Assembly (NCBI GenBank): GCA_025765615.1
Contig: JAIVFJ010000260.1
Coordinates: 21,618-85,617, forward strand
Origin: Zopfochytrium polystomum
Taxonomy: Eukaryota; Chytridiomycota; Chytridiomycetes; Chytridiales; Chytridiaceae
Direction of reading: 5' to 3'
Length of the DNA: 64,000 nucleotides
In this document: positions 42,703-54,872 of the stretch, in pieces
Layout of the letters: every line of letters begins with the position of its first letter
Position numbering within the stretch: position 1 is the stretch's first letter
Translations under genes and position numbers: made by a program
The notes under the pieces: model-generated
What the model was told of the DNA's origin: nothing
Databases searched by the model: none
What the model saw: the letters and a program-made list of their open reading frames with translations, nothing else

Positions 42703-42976
42703 GTCTCTTTTCTTTTTTTTTCTGTGAACGCGATGGATAATCAGCGATTCTTGCTCCAAAAACCGAACAGCGAGCGGCGCCAAAAATATAAAAAGTAACG
42801 AGAGCAGGAAATCAGACTGAACAAAACTTTAAAAAGGCCGCGACGGGAAGCGAGCGGAGCTCAGCGAATGCGAAGGAAATGGGAGAGAATCGGATCAGAA
42901 CGCAAAAAAGGCAGAGCAAGGACGGTTACGGGGGAATGCCCAAGAAAAGCCCGCCGAAAGCCCAACGCAAAGCACA

Positions 42977-44015
42977 CTAGCAGCCGCACGAGTCACCCGA
43001 GCCATCTTCCCCATTTCCACCCATAACGACATTTACAGTCCCGGGACGCGTTACTTGCGACTTTTGCCACAGCTCTGGTGTCTCGATGATCTGATTCGCG
43101 GATCAGAGGAAGCAAAGAGAAAAAGAATTGAATCCATAAAACAAACCTTCCGGACGACCTCGACAAACGCATCTCTCACTCCCGCCTTCGTCTTTGCGCT
43201 CGTCTCGATGAAAAGCGTTCCCATCTTCCTCGCAAAGGCCTCCCCGTCCTTCCTCGGCACTTCTCGGTGCGCATCCTTGTCTGTCTTATTCCCGACTAGC
43301 ATTTTGACGACTTCGGCGGTGGATGAGTATGTCTCGAGTTCCGTAAACCACGTCTGAAGGTGATCGAACGTTTGGCGGTTTGATACATCGTAGACTGTCC
43401 GCGTTTGTTCAGATTTGTGTGTGCGGTGGGAAAAGATTGCCCATGATTCGCATCGTTGGTAGCGTGGAACATGTTTTTGGGGGGCGCAGCGACGAAAGGA
43501 GATCAGCACTGGTCATTTTCGGCGTAGGAATCATCGTTACCCATTATGACGCCCTGAGCGCCGCGGTAGTAGCTCGAGGTGAGTGTCCTAAACCGTTCTT
43601 GCCCGGCGGTATCCTGGGAGCGCACAGTGTCCAGATCATGCCCGAGATTAATGTCCGAGCCACCAAGACCAGCCATCACCCAATCAACTCACCCAAATGG
43701 TTAACTTGTACTTCTTCCCGTCGACATCTATTATCTTCACTTTGAAATCAACCCCTATCCAGTTACGCAGGTCAGTGCATTGTGGCAGGATGCGATGAAG
43801 GGCACGCGCAAACTTGGAGTGTTCACGACCGTCGACTACTGTCGCTTCTCCCGCGGTGTCTCTCCGTCGAAGTCCTCACCAATCGTCGCGGACACCTCGT
43901 CGGGCTGCAACCACGTGTCGTCGGTGAAGCGTAGCAGCAGCGACGACTTGCCCGTGCCCGAGTCGCCGATCAGCAGCAGCTTGAAGGTCGCGGTCACCGC
44001 GTCGCCCGATGCCAT
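42977..44015 (-). CDS. Rab18-like small GTPase, five exons
   Basis: The complete gene model on the minus strand is 44015-43880, 43754-43693, 43613-43541, 43394-43147 and 43090-42977. All introns are GT-AG and in phase. The product has the P-loop GDSGTGKSS, switch [15 protein letters not shown], the switch II motif [20 protein letters not shown], the base-specificity motifs GNKTDKD and ETSAKT, and Rab18-type features ([28 protein letters not shown]). It ends in CGC, a geranylgeranylation motif. Rab18 proteins act at the endoplasmic reticulum and lipid droplets. Rab18 is lacking in budding yeast, which helps place the organism. No frame disruptions. Confidence 0.95.
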
Positions 44016-44198
44016 GGTTGGTTGAAGTGTTGTTGTGGTTTCCCAGTTCCACCCAACTGCGTCGGTTTGTCTTTTGATCTCTCGAAGGCCTTTAGTTTTG
44101 ACCCCTCCCTCCACCTTGTCAGAACGATGACATCATCATACAAGAGTCCAACACGAAATATATAAAAATTCACTATGCTTACTCGTGGGCAAAACCCC

Positions 44199-45816
44199 TT
44201 AAGGCTCCTCCTCCTCACCGGTGCTGGCTCCTGCAAACAGCAGACCCTCCCGCGCCGCCTCTGCCTCTTTCCTTATAAGACCATAGTGGTTCCGCTCTTC
44301 GGCTCGCCTGCCCGTCTTGCCCCGACCGCCCACATCACTTCGGCCTGCCGCTCCGACCACGGCGCAGCCCTCCTCGACCTGAGCAAACCCATCCTCGAGG
44401 CCAGTGTCATCGGTCGTGCACGGCATGTGTAGCAGCCCAAGAATCCCATCATCTGCCGCCGCAAAAAGCGTCTTGTACGCAGTCGTCAGCTTTGGCACGA
44501 TGAAAGTGACGTAGGTTAAGAGCACCGCGGCGAGCAGCACCAGAACGAGGACCGTGCGCGATGTCAGGTCCTGTGACGAAGAAGTCAGGGAAGCCGCCGT
44601 CGCGCCCGCGGTCACGCTGGTCAGGTTCAGCGCTCCTGCGAGGATCACGCTGCCGCCGAAAGAAGACGGAGAGACAGCGGCCAGGCCGGACTGCACGGGG
44701 TGCTCCTGCTGCGCCGCTGAACGAGGGAGCTCCGCGGACATCGCTGACGCATAGGCGATCCGCGCGACGACGGAGAGGGCCGTCGTATGCACGACGCACG
44801 ACGTGTTGGTGGGCGACGTCGACACGACGTCCGTCACGACCAGCGCGCCGTCCGATCCGCGGACGCTGACGACCCGGTGCCCAATGTTCCGTCCGCACGG
44901 CAGGCCCGCGCCAGGGACCGTCGAGTTCCCGACGTCCACTACCTGCCGCCCCGTCAGCGCGACTCCGCTGATGGTCGTGGTGATGACTTTTTCCGGGGCG
45001 TGGTCGCCGTGCGGTGAGTAAGCCTCGCTGTTGAAGACCTGGACCTTTGATGGCGCCAAAGACCGGAGAGTGACGCTGCAGAGAATGACGGGGCGTTCAC
45101 TGGCATTGGTACTGCTGTCGCTACTGGTGTTATTGGCGGTAAAAAGTAGTGACACCGGTTCAGCACTCGATGCAGTCACCTCGGCGATCCCTGCCAGGTG
45201 TACGATTGTGTTGGGGTCTGTCGGGTGAACGTCGATGGAGCACGTCCGTTCTAAGAGCTCGGCGCGGATCAGCGGATCGACCACGGATCCCTTCAGCACG
45301 ACGCGCTCGAGGCGTGTGTCGTTCATGGAGATCGCCGGCAGGATATACCCAGGGCCGGCGGTTAGCGGTGTGTCCAGGAAGATGGTGACGGTGCCAGTCG
45401 TGGCGGCTGTGCCCAGCACAGAGTAGGCGGCGAGAGCAGCAACGAAAGGCCCTAGCGCCTTAAAAGCCACAACGAAGATCTGCCGACGGGCAAGGGGAGA
45501 TCGGCGGAGGAGGTTCAGCAGTGCGGCAGCAGAGGAGGATGCGGCGAGGGCAAGTCCCTGTGGGATCGGCCGAGGAGAACGCATCGTCATGGCTTTTTGC
45601 CCGGCCGTTGCCTTTCGTGATGGCGTGGACGGCGGCGGTGCGCTGCAGCAAGACGGGGACGGCCACGAGCGGCAGGGACGCCGACAGGGCGAGGGCCTTT
45701 GCGGCAAAGTAAGGGCCGACGGTGCGGGTGGCGACGGCGTGGGCGAGGAGGCTCCACGCGAAGGCGGCGACCAGGGCGGCGGCGGCGGCCGCAACGACGC
45801 AGGCAGCGACGTGCAT
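44199..45816 (-). CDS. Membrane protein with a large extracytoplasmic domain, unknown function
   Basis: I do not recognise the family. The ATG at 45816 opens a hydrophobic N-terminus (MHVAACVVAAAAAALVAAFA, then ALSASLPLVAVPVLL). Near 45605, at an AAAAAG run, the conserved-looking frame shifts by one base, probably a sequence error. It then continues with another hydrophobic stretch (IFVVAFKALGPFVAALAAYS), about 300 Ser/Thr/Asn-rich residues with glycosylation sequons, a transmembrane helix (TVLVLVLLAAVLLTYVTFIV) and a charged cytoplasmic tail ending GEEEEP. The topology suggests a plasma membrane or vacuolar glycoprotein. Confidence 0.6.
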
Positions 45817-45971
45817 ATCGATAAAATTAATTAATTGTGAGGCGGTCTGTCTGTCTGTCTGCCCATCTGTCGCTCTGTCTTGAGCCTCATAAAAGGCAGA
45901 GCGCGGAGGGCAAAAATGCCTCCCTCTTGGCGTTCAGCGTTCAGTGAGGCGTTCGTTAATCACCGTGACCC

Positions 45972-46508
45972 ATGGTGAAGGCTACGCGCATTCGTTGCTG
46001 GGTGTGCTCGTACTGTAAGTCTGCCACCAAGCTGCCTGGATCGAACGGCACAACAAATTAACCCCCCCCTCTGGCTTATTATACAGTAGCTCTCTCGGCA
46101 TGTTCCGCGAAGGCTGCCCGTTCAACCTGGTTTAGCAGGAGCTTCCAGACCTATATCAACAACATCGACAAGTCAAAAGAAAGGGACTGTCACCGCTTCA
46201 ATAGTCCGCCGACATACCCACTACATAGTGAGGTTCCGGAACATAGCGCTGGTCAGCCCGTTGCGGCGGCGGCTCGCAGACGTACGTGGCTCCGCCCACC
46301 TGCCACTGGTTCTCGTCCTGCTGCAATCCATATCGGGGTTGGGAGTTGCGAGAGGCTTCTGTCCGAAAAGAGTGGAGTAGGAAAAGTGAAATCATCAAAA
46401 CACATTGGATTTTGGTTCAACGAGCACCCTCTTCAGCGCCATAGAGAGAAGGGGCAACAGGCTTCCCCGCCCAGTTATTTTTTCTTAGCGGATCGGGCTC
46501 ATCCATAA
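45972..46508 (+). CDS. Possible small two-exon protein, unrecognised
   Basis: A CATAAAAGG box (45888-45896) stands about 80 bases before an ATG at 45972. Exon 1 (45972-46014, MVKATRIRCWVCSY) ends at GTAAGT. An acceptor TACAG at 46086 opens a 140-codon frame in phase (including SRSFQTYINNIDKSKERDCH) that stops at 46508. No domain is recognisable. An antisense open frame at 46198-46398 is an alternative. Confidence 0.3.
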
Positions 46509-46743
46509 GTATCAATTGAAACCTCAAGGTCTTGCGGAAGCAAGCTCTTAGCGACTTTGTCTCTTCAGCGGAATGTATGGCACAAATCCATCTGGCTGGT
46601 CACACGCCAAACCCCAAGGGCTGGGCTGGTGCCTTCCTGTTTTGGTCCGCGGTCGGGTTTCAGGGCTCACCCAGTTCCAATATGGAAAGCAAGCGGGACC
46701 GTTCCCGACCGGCCGGCTTGGGAGCACTCGCGTAGCACGCGGT

Positions 46744-46922
46744 TTCCGCGGTTTTGACCAACGCCGCAAAACTTCCTCGGGCGGTCACGCGGCCGGCTCT
46801 GTTAATAGGAAGCTCGTCAAGTCCGTCCGGTGCTTACGACGTCGCCGAACCGTAAGGCGGATTTGACCCGGCCACACACATCGCCGTTGCTTTCTTTGTC
46901 TTGAAGACGCGAAGTATAAATA
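46744..46922 (+). promoter_or_regulatory. Promoter region of acetate transporter copy 1
   Basis: TATAAATA at 46915-46922 lies about 83 bases before the ATG. A TTCCGCGG element lies at 46744-46751. TCCGCGG also occurs upstream of copy 2 (49568-49574) and copy 3 (51373-51379), so it may bind a shared zinc-cluster activator. That last step is inference. Confidence 0.5.
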
Positions 46923-47004
46923 TCTCTGTGTTTACATTTAGGGATCCGCCCCCGATTCTCTTCACCAACGCTTCTACGAGGTCTCTCCACAAGAAACATT
47001 GACC

Positions 47005-47913
47005 ATGCCCCACCCTCTGACAAGAGTCGCCGATGGGACTCCCCTGGGTATGTCGAAAGTGAAATCAGCAAACCGCAGCTGTTTCTGATTGCTCGATCCT
47101 CTCGTTTAGGCCTCTTGGCTATCGGCACAACATCCCTTGCCAGCTCGCTCATTCAAATCGGCGCTCGCGGCAGTATGTATTGCACTTTGTGCCAGTTGTT
47201 TCCGCCAATCCTGTAAGCTGACCGAACCCGTGGTTACTTTCGGCGACGCACACGAGAACAGCCTCGCTCCCGTTCCTGATTATGCCCCTCATCTTGTTCT
47301 ACGGCGGCGTCGGAAACTTCATCGCCGGCATCATGCAGTACATCAACAAAGACACATGGGGCGCGACCACCTTTATCACGGTCGCTTGCTACTTTTTCCA
47401 GCTGGGATACATCTTTGTTCCCAGCTCGGGAGTGCTCACCGCGTACGCGAACAGTCCCGAAGAGTTTGACAACGCGCTCGGCTTCGTGCTTCTTTCGTTT
47501 ACAATCGTTATCCTCAGTAAGTCACCATTATTTCTCACTCCGTCAACTCATATTTACCAACGTTTACAACTCTGCCCTCCACCCGTTTTATTTCAGTAAT
47601 CACGGCATCTTCGCTCAAAACCACCGTCTTCACCACCGCTTCTCTCGGAACCCTCACGGTCATGTTTGTCCTCTTCACGGCTGGCCGTCTCACCCACAAC
47701 AGCGATATCCTCAAAGCGGCCGGCTGGATCGGCATCGTGGTCGCCTTCGAAGTCTACTACGCCGCCCTCGCACTCATGGTCGGAAGAGATATGGTGGGCT
47801 TCGATTTCCCCGTCTGGCCTTACGCGCTTATTGGTAAGAACCGAACGGCCACGGTGACAGCCGTTGTAACGGAAGGGAAAATCGAGGGTACGTCTCCGGA
47901 GGAGGCTGTGTAG
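47005..47913 (+). CDS. GPR1/FUN34/YaaH-type acetate transporter, intact copy
   Basis: A plasma membrane carrier of the AceTr family (acetate, in some members succinate) with six transmembrane helices. Exons are 47005-47047, 47110-47172, 47262-47516 and 47597-47913, giving 225 residues with all junctions in phase. The N-terminal signature DGTPLGLLAIGTTSLASSLI corresponds to the family NPAPLGL motif. Helix motifs are FYGGVGNFIAGIMQYINKDT, TVACYFFQLGYIFVPSSG, LGFVLLSFTIVILI, VFTTASLGTLTVMFVLFTAG, ILKAAGWIGIVVAFEVYYAA and DFPVWPYALIGK. Two further copies follow downstream on the same strand. This is the only one of the three with an unbroken frame and start. Confidence 0.92.
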
Positions 47914-49722
47914 TGAAGAGTTAGTGTCGCTCTCCCTTCGTCTCGTGGACGAGTGTTATTTTTGTTCGTTTGCTTCTTGTACTCGTTTGTTGTTTCACTC
48001 AAAGCACATTGGATTGCAGCATTTCTTTGTCACGACCTCTTTGAATCTTGATCATCACCGCAAAACCTAAACAAAAAAGCTACATCAATTGTTATGAAAA
48101 CTCTTGAGACCAACCGGCAGGAAGGTCTTACCGTAAGAATGATCGAATGAACGCGTGGCCGAGGTTACAAGATAAAGCGATGTCGAATCTCGGTGAGCCC
48201 CGTCGCAAACCAATGCGCCTCGCGTGACATGACGAATATCCTTGAGGTTCAGTTTCCGTGGTCTCCGCCGGCAGCTCACTGAAGTTAAGCAGAAGCATTC
48301 GTCTATTTCTGACATCAATGGATTGCTCAGTGCTAGCCACCCGTGTTCTTGCTTCCATTAACATTGGGAGTCAGATAACCGAAGATTGGGTCTATCGACC
48401 CAGTAAATGCAGATCTCGACTGGATGGCGACCAACCGCTTGCCTTTCAGCCCTTTTTTCTCAAATTCGGTCGCTTCCATTTATCCATCTTGTGTTGCCGA
48501 AAATTGCGATTGCATCCTGAAGTCTCTAAAAATCTGCCCCGCAAGGTCTTCCTTGGGGCAAATCGTTGTGAAAGAGTGTAATGGGATTTTGCAAATTTCG
48601 CTCACCTCATCGGAGCATTTCCTGTTTGTTCGTGTGGCCAAACAGAACAAAAAAGTTTGAGTATTATCTGACGAATCGGAGTTTTCTTGTCGCTTGTGTG
48701 AGGGAGCCGCGGCGCTGCACGGCGTGGTCGAGCGAGGTTGGAGTTCGCGGGTCTTCTTGTTGACGACTCGCGACTCGCAGGAATAACGAAGGAAAACTCT
48801 GTCACACTTTGGGAGAGATTTTTAGAGCCAAACTTATAAATGTTTGAAAATTGCACAATCACGTATTGATATGCTGCGGGAATACACCCTTAAACAATTT
48901 CGGATACCGCCTTGTTCTTGCAAACCTCCCCTTTCGCCACAAGTTGTCCGTAAATCGATTTGTGGCGAAGGTAAGCGAATCAAGGTTGATGCAAGACCTT
49001 CTAAATAATGAGCAGGCGTCTTGGCATCGGTGAAGACAATCCCAACACATGACACGCAAATGCAATTTCCCGTTTCGGCCATAGTGCGGAAAGTTTCTTG
49101 GCACACATGTGATGCACTTTTCCGCCCACCACTATCCGCGAAAAGTTTGCCCATCCCAGCTATCACATGCATTGATGGCCCAAGTTGATGGAGGAGCGAT
49201 GGTGCTGCCGCCAGCACCAAACCCCAGTCAGCAACACCTCCGCAACTCTCCATTTAAACCCTGACATTGCGAACAAGGACACTGCCCTCAACCATCATCG
49301 ATGGCTCAACCCGTTCTGTTGTTCACTCTGTCGAATCTCGGACTGAACGGAAAGTATATTGTGGGGAACGGGTAGTTTGCCGACGATGGGCGGATTAGCG
49401 TCTTTGGAGGCCCGAATCCCCGGAAATTGGCAAAGAAAAAAATACAATTTTGCTACCTGTGGATCACTCGACCAAATGGACCTCCGGTGCCGCATTTCCC
49501 CCTTGCCTACTTGCGCCGTTCCAGCCAGCGGGAGGATCCCATGGCTGGCAGTGGCTACTCTGCGATATCCGCGGGCAACCAGCCTTGAACTCGCTTCGTC
49601 TCTGATCACGCGACAATGCTCCAAAGTGTTCGACTGCTTAAATAGCCAGCTCAACCGCGATGGTCATTGCAGTCCATCATCGCCCTACTAGTCAAACGAA
49701 ACCTTATCGTCGAAGATCCAAA
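47914..49722. other. Intergenic, 1.8 kb, no gene recognised; ends with promoter of transporter copy 2
   Basis: Open frames on both strands (for example minus 48834-49253) show no known domain or intron-supported structure. The last about 200 bases carry TCCGCGG at 49568-49574 in front of transporter copy 2. Confidence 0.4.
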
Positions 49723-50661
49723 ATGGGACCCCTCAAAACCGCTTACCGAGTCGCCGATGGCACCCCATTGGGTATGTTGTGCCAGCCACTCTTCAGCAGG
49801 TTGCTTCCCCACTTATTCGATCCTGTCACGCCTGCGCAGGCCTGTTGGCGATCGGCACTGCAACCTTGGCTGGCCGCGCTTATCCAGATCTGCGCTGTGG
49901 GAGTAAGTATACGGAATTTGGCCCGTTGAGCCCCTCCTTTTGGCGACTTTGCTCATGGTGACTTTTCACATCAATCGTTGAAAAAAGCATCTCTTCCCTT
50001 CATAGTCGTGCCCCTCCTCCGTTTTACGGCGGACTTGGATGCTTTGTTCGCCGGCATCATGCAGTTCATCAATAAGGAGGTCTGGGCGCTACGACCCTTC
50101 ACCACGGTTGCTTGCTACTCTTCCAGCTGGGCTACATCTTTGTCCCCGGTTCGGGGGTGCTCGCGCAGTACGCCAACAGTCCTGTTGAGTTTGACAACGC
50201 GCTTGGCTTCGTGCTCCTTTCGTTCTTGATTGTCTTCCTCAGTGAGAAACCAAGAATCTTTCACCGACTGCACGCAGCTCACATTGATCAAAACTGCCAA
50301 CTTATTCACCTCTCCGCCTCCCTCCGCCACGCCCCGACAAAAAAAAAAACAGTTCATCACCATATCTTCCCTCAAAACAACCGTTTTCACCACCGTCTCC
50401 CTCTCGACGCTGACCCTCATGTTCGTTCTTTTCACGGCCGGCCGACTCACCCAAAACGACGATGTCCTCAAAGCCGCCGGTTGGGTCGGCATCGTGCTCT
50501 CCTTCGAAACCTACTACTCCGCCATCGCGATGATGGCGGGAAAGGACACGATCGGCTTCGATTTTCCCGTCTGGCCCTACGCGCTGATCGGCAAGAACCG
50601 ATCGGTGGCCGTCGTCACCGAGGGGAAAGTGGAGGGGGTGTCGCCCGAGGCGACTGTTTAG
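49723..50661 (+). pseudogene. GPR1/FUN34/YaaH acetate transporter, copy 2, frame-disrupted
   Basis: The exon layout is that of copy 1: 49723-49771 (ADGTPLG), 49840-49902, about 49989-50241 and about 50353-50661, with donors GTATGT, GTAAGT and GTGAGA. Protein similarity runs the full length (FAGIMQFINKEVW, FQLGYIFVPGSGVL, ANSPVEFDNALGFVLLSF, TTVFTTVSLSTLTLMFVLFT, DFPVWPYALIGKNRS). Single-base offsets occur in exon 2 (near 49870), around the YGG motif, at CTCTTCC (near 50120) and at the last acceptor. The last exon is clean. Either a recent pseudogene or a gene hit by assembly indels. The helical segments themselves are well conserved, which favours errors or very recent decay. Confidence 0.75.
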
Positions 50662-51540
50662 TGGGCAAAGGTGGCTTCTTTTTTTTTTTTTTCCCCTTCT
50701 TTCTCCCTGCATTTCATGGACACCGCCTCATGGATTTCGCCCTTTTTTGGTTCTTTCGTCGCTGTTTTTGGCACAAGTATCACGCACTTGACACCCCCCT
50801 TGATTCCAGCGCTCCTTGCCCCAACCGTTTCTTGCCATGTCATCTCCGCCCACCGTGTTTTGGAAGAAAAATTTACCGAACGCTGTAAATACTTGACGAA
50901 ATCCCCCATTTCTGCAAACACTGATTTGGAAGGTTTTCCCCGCTCTTTTGTGCGACGCGGCGGCCAATCTCGCATGGCATCTACAACCTCCTGGGTGAGT
51001 GAGTCTTCGCATCTTTTTTGATGGGTTGTCGGACTTGGCGGTGTTGGTCGTATGTTTAGGCAACTATATTGTAAACCACGGACAAGCTCGATTGCAAAAA
51101 TATCGCGGATATGCTCGTGTCACGCGACGCTTTGAAATTTCTTACTTTTTTCTTTTCTTTTTCTCGCAGTGTGTCTTAAATATTTATTTTTATTTTTATT
51201 TAATTTTTTTTGTAATGGCGGGTCGTGCCACCAGCGGAAGTTGATTGATTGGGCACTGTTTTCTTTAGGTAACCGAGGGAGGAGGCGCCTTTCGGACATA
51301 GCGGGACACCACCCCTGGAGCCCGGTTTTTGCACATTCCTGAAACCGACAAAAATTCCTGCAGCACAAACAATCCGCGGACATTCCATTTCGTGCAGCGG
51401 CGGGAGCACTGGATCCTCGGAACTGAACGAAAGCAAAGACAAGATTATGGATTCCCGCGTTTTCAAGCGTCTGATCACACGACAACCGACCTGACCTGGC
51501 CGTTCTCCAGCTGGCGTGGTATTACGTCCTTATAAAAACA
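50662..51540. other. Intergenic; promoter of transporter copy 3 at its right end
   Basis: No gene is visible. Around 51140-51230 it is AT-rich. TCCGCGG at 51373-51379 and TATAAAA near 51531 precede copy 3. Confidence 0.45.
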
Positions 51541-51599
51541 GCCGCGATCCTGTCAGCAAGACGCCACCAAAAGAGGAGTCGGATTCGCCAGCAAAATAA

Positions 51600-52581
51600 C
51601 CCAGGGCCGTCGAAGATCCCAAGAACAACATCGACAATTGCCAGCTCCAATCAACAGAGTCGCAGATGGAACCCCCCTAGGTGAGACCCGCGCCGATTGG
51701 GCTCGGCTGTGGAGACCGCCAAGCTGAGATATTTCCGTTTGAAACACAACAGCTCTGCTGGGAATCGCCGCAGCCACGCTGGTCGTGTCTCTTGTTCAAA
51801 TCGCGCCAGAGGAAGTAAGTCGGCACGCCTTTTCCTCGCCGCTCTGTTCGATGCCTGACCGTTCCCTCCTCCACCGCTGCACAACCCCCACAGCCACTCT
51901 CCCTTTCATCTGGATGCCGATTGTCCTCTTTACGGCGGGCTTGCCAGCCTCATTGGCGGTATCATGCAGTTCATCAACATGGACGTTGGGGCGCCACGAC
52001 TTTCACCAGCGTCGCCGGGTACTTTTTCCAAATCGGCTACATCTTTGTGCCCAGCTCCGGTGTGCTGGCCGCCTACGCAAACAGCCCGGAGGAGCTCGAC
52101 AACGCGTTGGGCTTTGTGTTCCTGTCGTTCACGATTGTGTTTAGCAGTTGCGTATTCGTTCTCGTGGCGGGAGAGAGGGGGTCGCTGCATCTTTTACGTG
52201 CTTACCCTCTTCACACTCCCCCACCACAAAAAACCAGTCGTCGCGATCGGATCGCTCCGGACACTGTCGTCACCACCATCACCCTGTCCACCATTGCCTT
52301 TATGTTCATCCTCCTCACGGCGGGCCGTCTTTCTCACAACACGACGTCCTAAAGGCATCCGGGTACGTCGGCCCTCGTTCTGGCCGCCGAGATTTTTCTA
52401 TTCGGCCCTTTGGCTCCTGGCCGGTCGAGAAATTCTCGGCTTCGAACTCCCGCATTGGCCGTACGCGCTGATGGGCAAGAGAACAGGCGCGGCCGGTGCG
52501 GACGTCGAGGCGGCCGTCGTCACCGTGGGGAAGCATGAGGGTGCGACCGAGGACCATTTCCTCACCAAGGAGTGGGCTTGA
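51600..52581 (+). pseudogene. GPR1/FUN34/YaaH acetate transporter, copy 3, most disrupted
   Basis: The family signature DGTPLG is preceded by sequence that aligns with the 5' end of copy 2 (shared CGTCGAAGATCC) but lacks the ATG. The introns are recognisable (GTGAGA near 51680, GTAAGT near 51815). Later blocks switch frame several times: WMPIVLF, then an expected YGG, ASLIGGIMQFINMDV, a missing T before GGGGCGCC, SVAGYFFQIGYIFVPSSGVL, AFMFILLTAGRLSHN, FYSALWLLAGREILGFELPH and WPYALMGK. At least four single-base offsets plus the lost start suggest a true pseudogene, though some offsets may be sequence errors. The C-terminal tail (EDHFLTKEWA) differs from copies 1 and 2. Confidence 0.72.
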
Positions 52582-53585
52582 GCATGTCCGTCCATTCGTT
52601 GGGATGGTGTTCCTTTTTGTTGGTACCTTTTATCTGTCTTCCGACCCTTCAATCATTGTCGCTTCTTCTTACTTTGCAAGAATTGACCTTTTTTTTCCCG
52701 CTTTCCTTGCACCTCATTGGCCTTGTAACTTGACACTTCGCGAATTAAACAACCACCTGCGTGACATTTCGATAAGTGCGCATTACGTGGAACTTTTGGT
52801 GGCGTTGACAAAGGCACGTGGACGAGAGGGCGCGGGAGCCGATCGCAATCCGCCTTGGGTCTGTGGCTTGCGAACATTGCAAACGTAAGCCCGGCTAGCC
52901 ATCAGTTGCGACCAAACGATGAAGGAGAGGACACGGTTGGGGTACGTATTCGCAACGAGCACCAACAAGACGTTTGGCAAAGCTTCTATCTGGGGGTGGA
53001 TGGGACGGCCGATTGCGCTGGGGTGTGGCACGTTGCTGCACATCTGACGGACCACTGCGCGGCTTTCAGCTCGGGGTTTGTGTGCAAGGCGAGATTGCTG
53101 GGAAAAGGGTACCTTGCGTCGTTCGAGAAGCACAAAATTCGAAGCGGACAAGTCGCTACACTCGAACGTCTTGGATCGCTGCTTTTGATGGAACCGCGAA
53201 GTAAACGCCCCACGTGTAACATCGGTCTTCGCTTTGTGACGACGAACCGTCGTTCTTCATTGACAAACGGGCGGGTCTCTGTTTGTGCTCCGCTCATTGC
53301 ACCTCATGTGAACCGCGTTCGCCTTCGTTGACTCGCTCATCCCGAGAATGCCAACCCGTTGATAAAATAGGAGGCAACCAGAGAGCAAGCGATACATAAT
53401 ATTTATTGGAATCCGAGACAGCAGTGGTGCATAACAGAAACCTCATGAACGAGAAAAGGCCAGTCAACGGCGACAAGAAGTTAACGAAGCGGAGGGAACG
53501 GGGAAGGCTTGAAATCAAACAAAGGAGGCGTCTATCCTGATGCCTAAATAGTTTTTGAAATAAACAGTTTGGGCATCATTGGCCA
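52582..53585. other. Intergenic, no gene recognised
   Basis: One kilobase between the transporter array and the Kre9-like gene. Frames on the plus strand from 52855 to 53331 show no domain. Confidence 0.4.
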
Positions 53586-54243
53586 TTACATCGTCATCAT
53601 CGACAGCACGACCGATACGACCGACACAACCAACAGGAGACTGAAAGACGCAGAAGGAACGGATCCTGACTTGGCGGGTGTGGAGCTGACGGCCGAGGCG
53701 AGCAGTTGCAGAGGCAGATGGGAGAGGCCGTCGCAGAGGTTGCTCCAGACGAAGCAGACCCAGCGCCGGAAGCAGTGCCAACGATGCCTGGGCCGCCGAC
53801 GGTAACGGCACCCTGGCCGGCGAGGGCGATGCCAAACAGGCCGCTCTTGACGTTGTACGCACCGCCGTCGCCCGCCATCCTCAAGTAGTAGTTGCCGGAG
53901 GCCCTTCAGGCCGCCAGGCACCTGCTTGACCAGGTCAGCGGCCGTCGATCCAGTAGCAGCTGCAAGTCTGAGTCAGCACGTTGAAACTTGTCCATGAGCG
54001 TCAGCACCCACGACGCCCAGCGAGTCGTTCTCGAGCGTCACCGTCGCCAGCGCGGCTGTGGTCAGGGAGGGAGGCGTTCTTGGTGTAAGGGAACTGGGCG
54101 CCCGAGGGGAGGTCGATCGTCGAGCCGGCGGCGGGGGCGTAGAGGATCGTGGTGTCGCCGCCAAGGGAGGAGGTGGCGTAGGGCGAGCCGACAAAGGTGA
54201 TGGGGTCGGCGCGGACCGACAGGGGGGCCAGCACAGCGAGCAT
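53586..54243 (-). CDS. Secreted GPI-anchored protein, Kre9/KNH-like
   Basis: A hydrophobic N-terminus (MLAVLAPLSVRA) leads into a Kre9/KNH-type beta-sandwich reading: ILYAPAAGSTIDLPSGAQFP ... AALATVTLENDS ... DLVKQVPGGLKG, then NYYLRMAGDGGAYNVKSGLF and GIALAGQGAVTV. A Ser/Ala-rich stretch follows, then a C-terminal hydrophobic segment (SFSLLLVVSVVSVVLSMMTM) typical of GPI attachment. Several one-base frame changes separate these blocks, so the exact exon model is unsure. One or two short introns may contribute. Such proteins sit at the cell surface and have been linked to beta-glucan or wall assembly; that role is family knowledge, not shown here. Confidence 0.6.
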
Positions 54244-54832
54244 GGCCGCAACGGGCAAGGGTAAGGGTCGAGCGGAGGAGGCGGGGGCCGCTCGACGCGG
54301 ACGGCTGGGGCGAGGAGAGACATGGACGGCTTGAAGCGATGGGGCTGAAAAGGGAAAGTAATTTTTTTCTTTCTTTCTTTCTTTCTAAAATCCAAAAAGG
54401 CGAGATCTCCAACGTTCCTCGTTGTTTTGGTTTGCCCAAATTCTTGGTCGCCTCGAAAATCGTATTGCCTATCCTCGCACGTGACACTCGAGTCCCTCAG
54501 AATAGTCATGTGGTGGGCGACGAAAAGGTTCAAAAAAGGGCAAAAATTGTTGGAAAGAGTGCGCGTCAACGTTTCTTCTCATCCAGACAAATTGCGGAGG
54601 TGCGCGTAAAAGCGCGAGAGAGAGAGAGAGACAGAGAGAGGGAGGAGAGGCAGAGCGAGAGACAGAGAACGCGCACCAAAAAACAGGACCACAAGAACAA
54701 GAAATCCCCCTTGTGCAACACACAACCTCGTCGCACAGGCAAAGTTGACGCGCGCGTCTGTGGCCCGGTCATCAAGGATATAAATGGGCTGATTCTTCAA
54801 ACTTCGGCTGGTCTGTCTGTCTGCACCTATCT

Positions 54833-54836
54833 CTCG

Positions 54837-54872
<36 letters not shown>

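Noticed and set aside
46198..46398. Minus-strand 66-codon frame ending in PHYVVGMSADY
   Set aside because: No domain or start context; a plus-strand two-exon model with a TATA-like box fits the same bases slightly better, and neither is strong.
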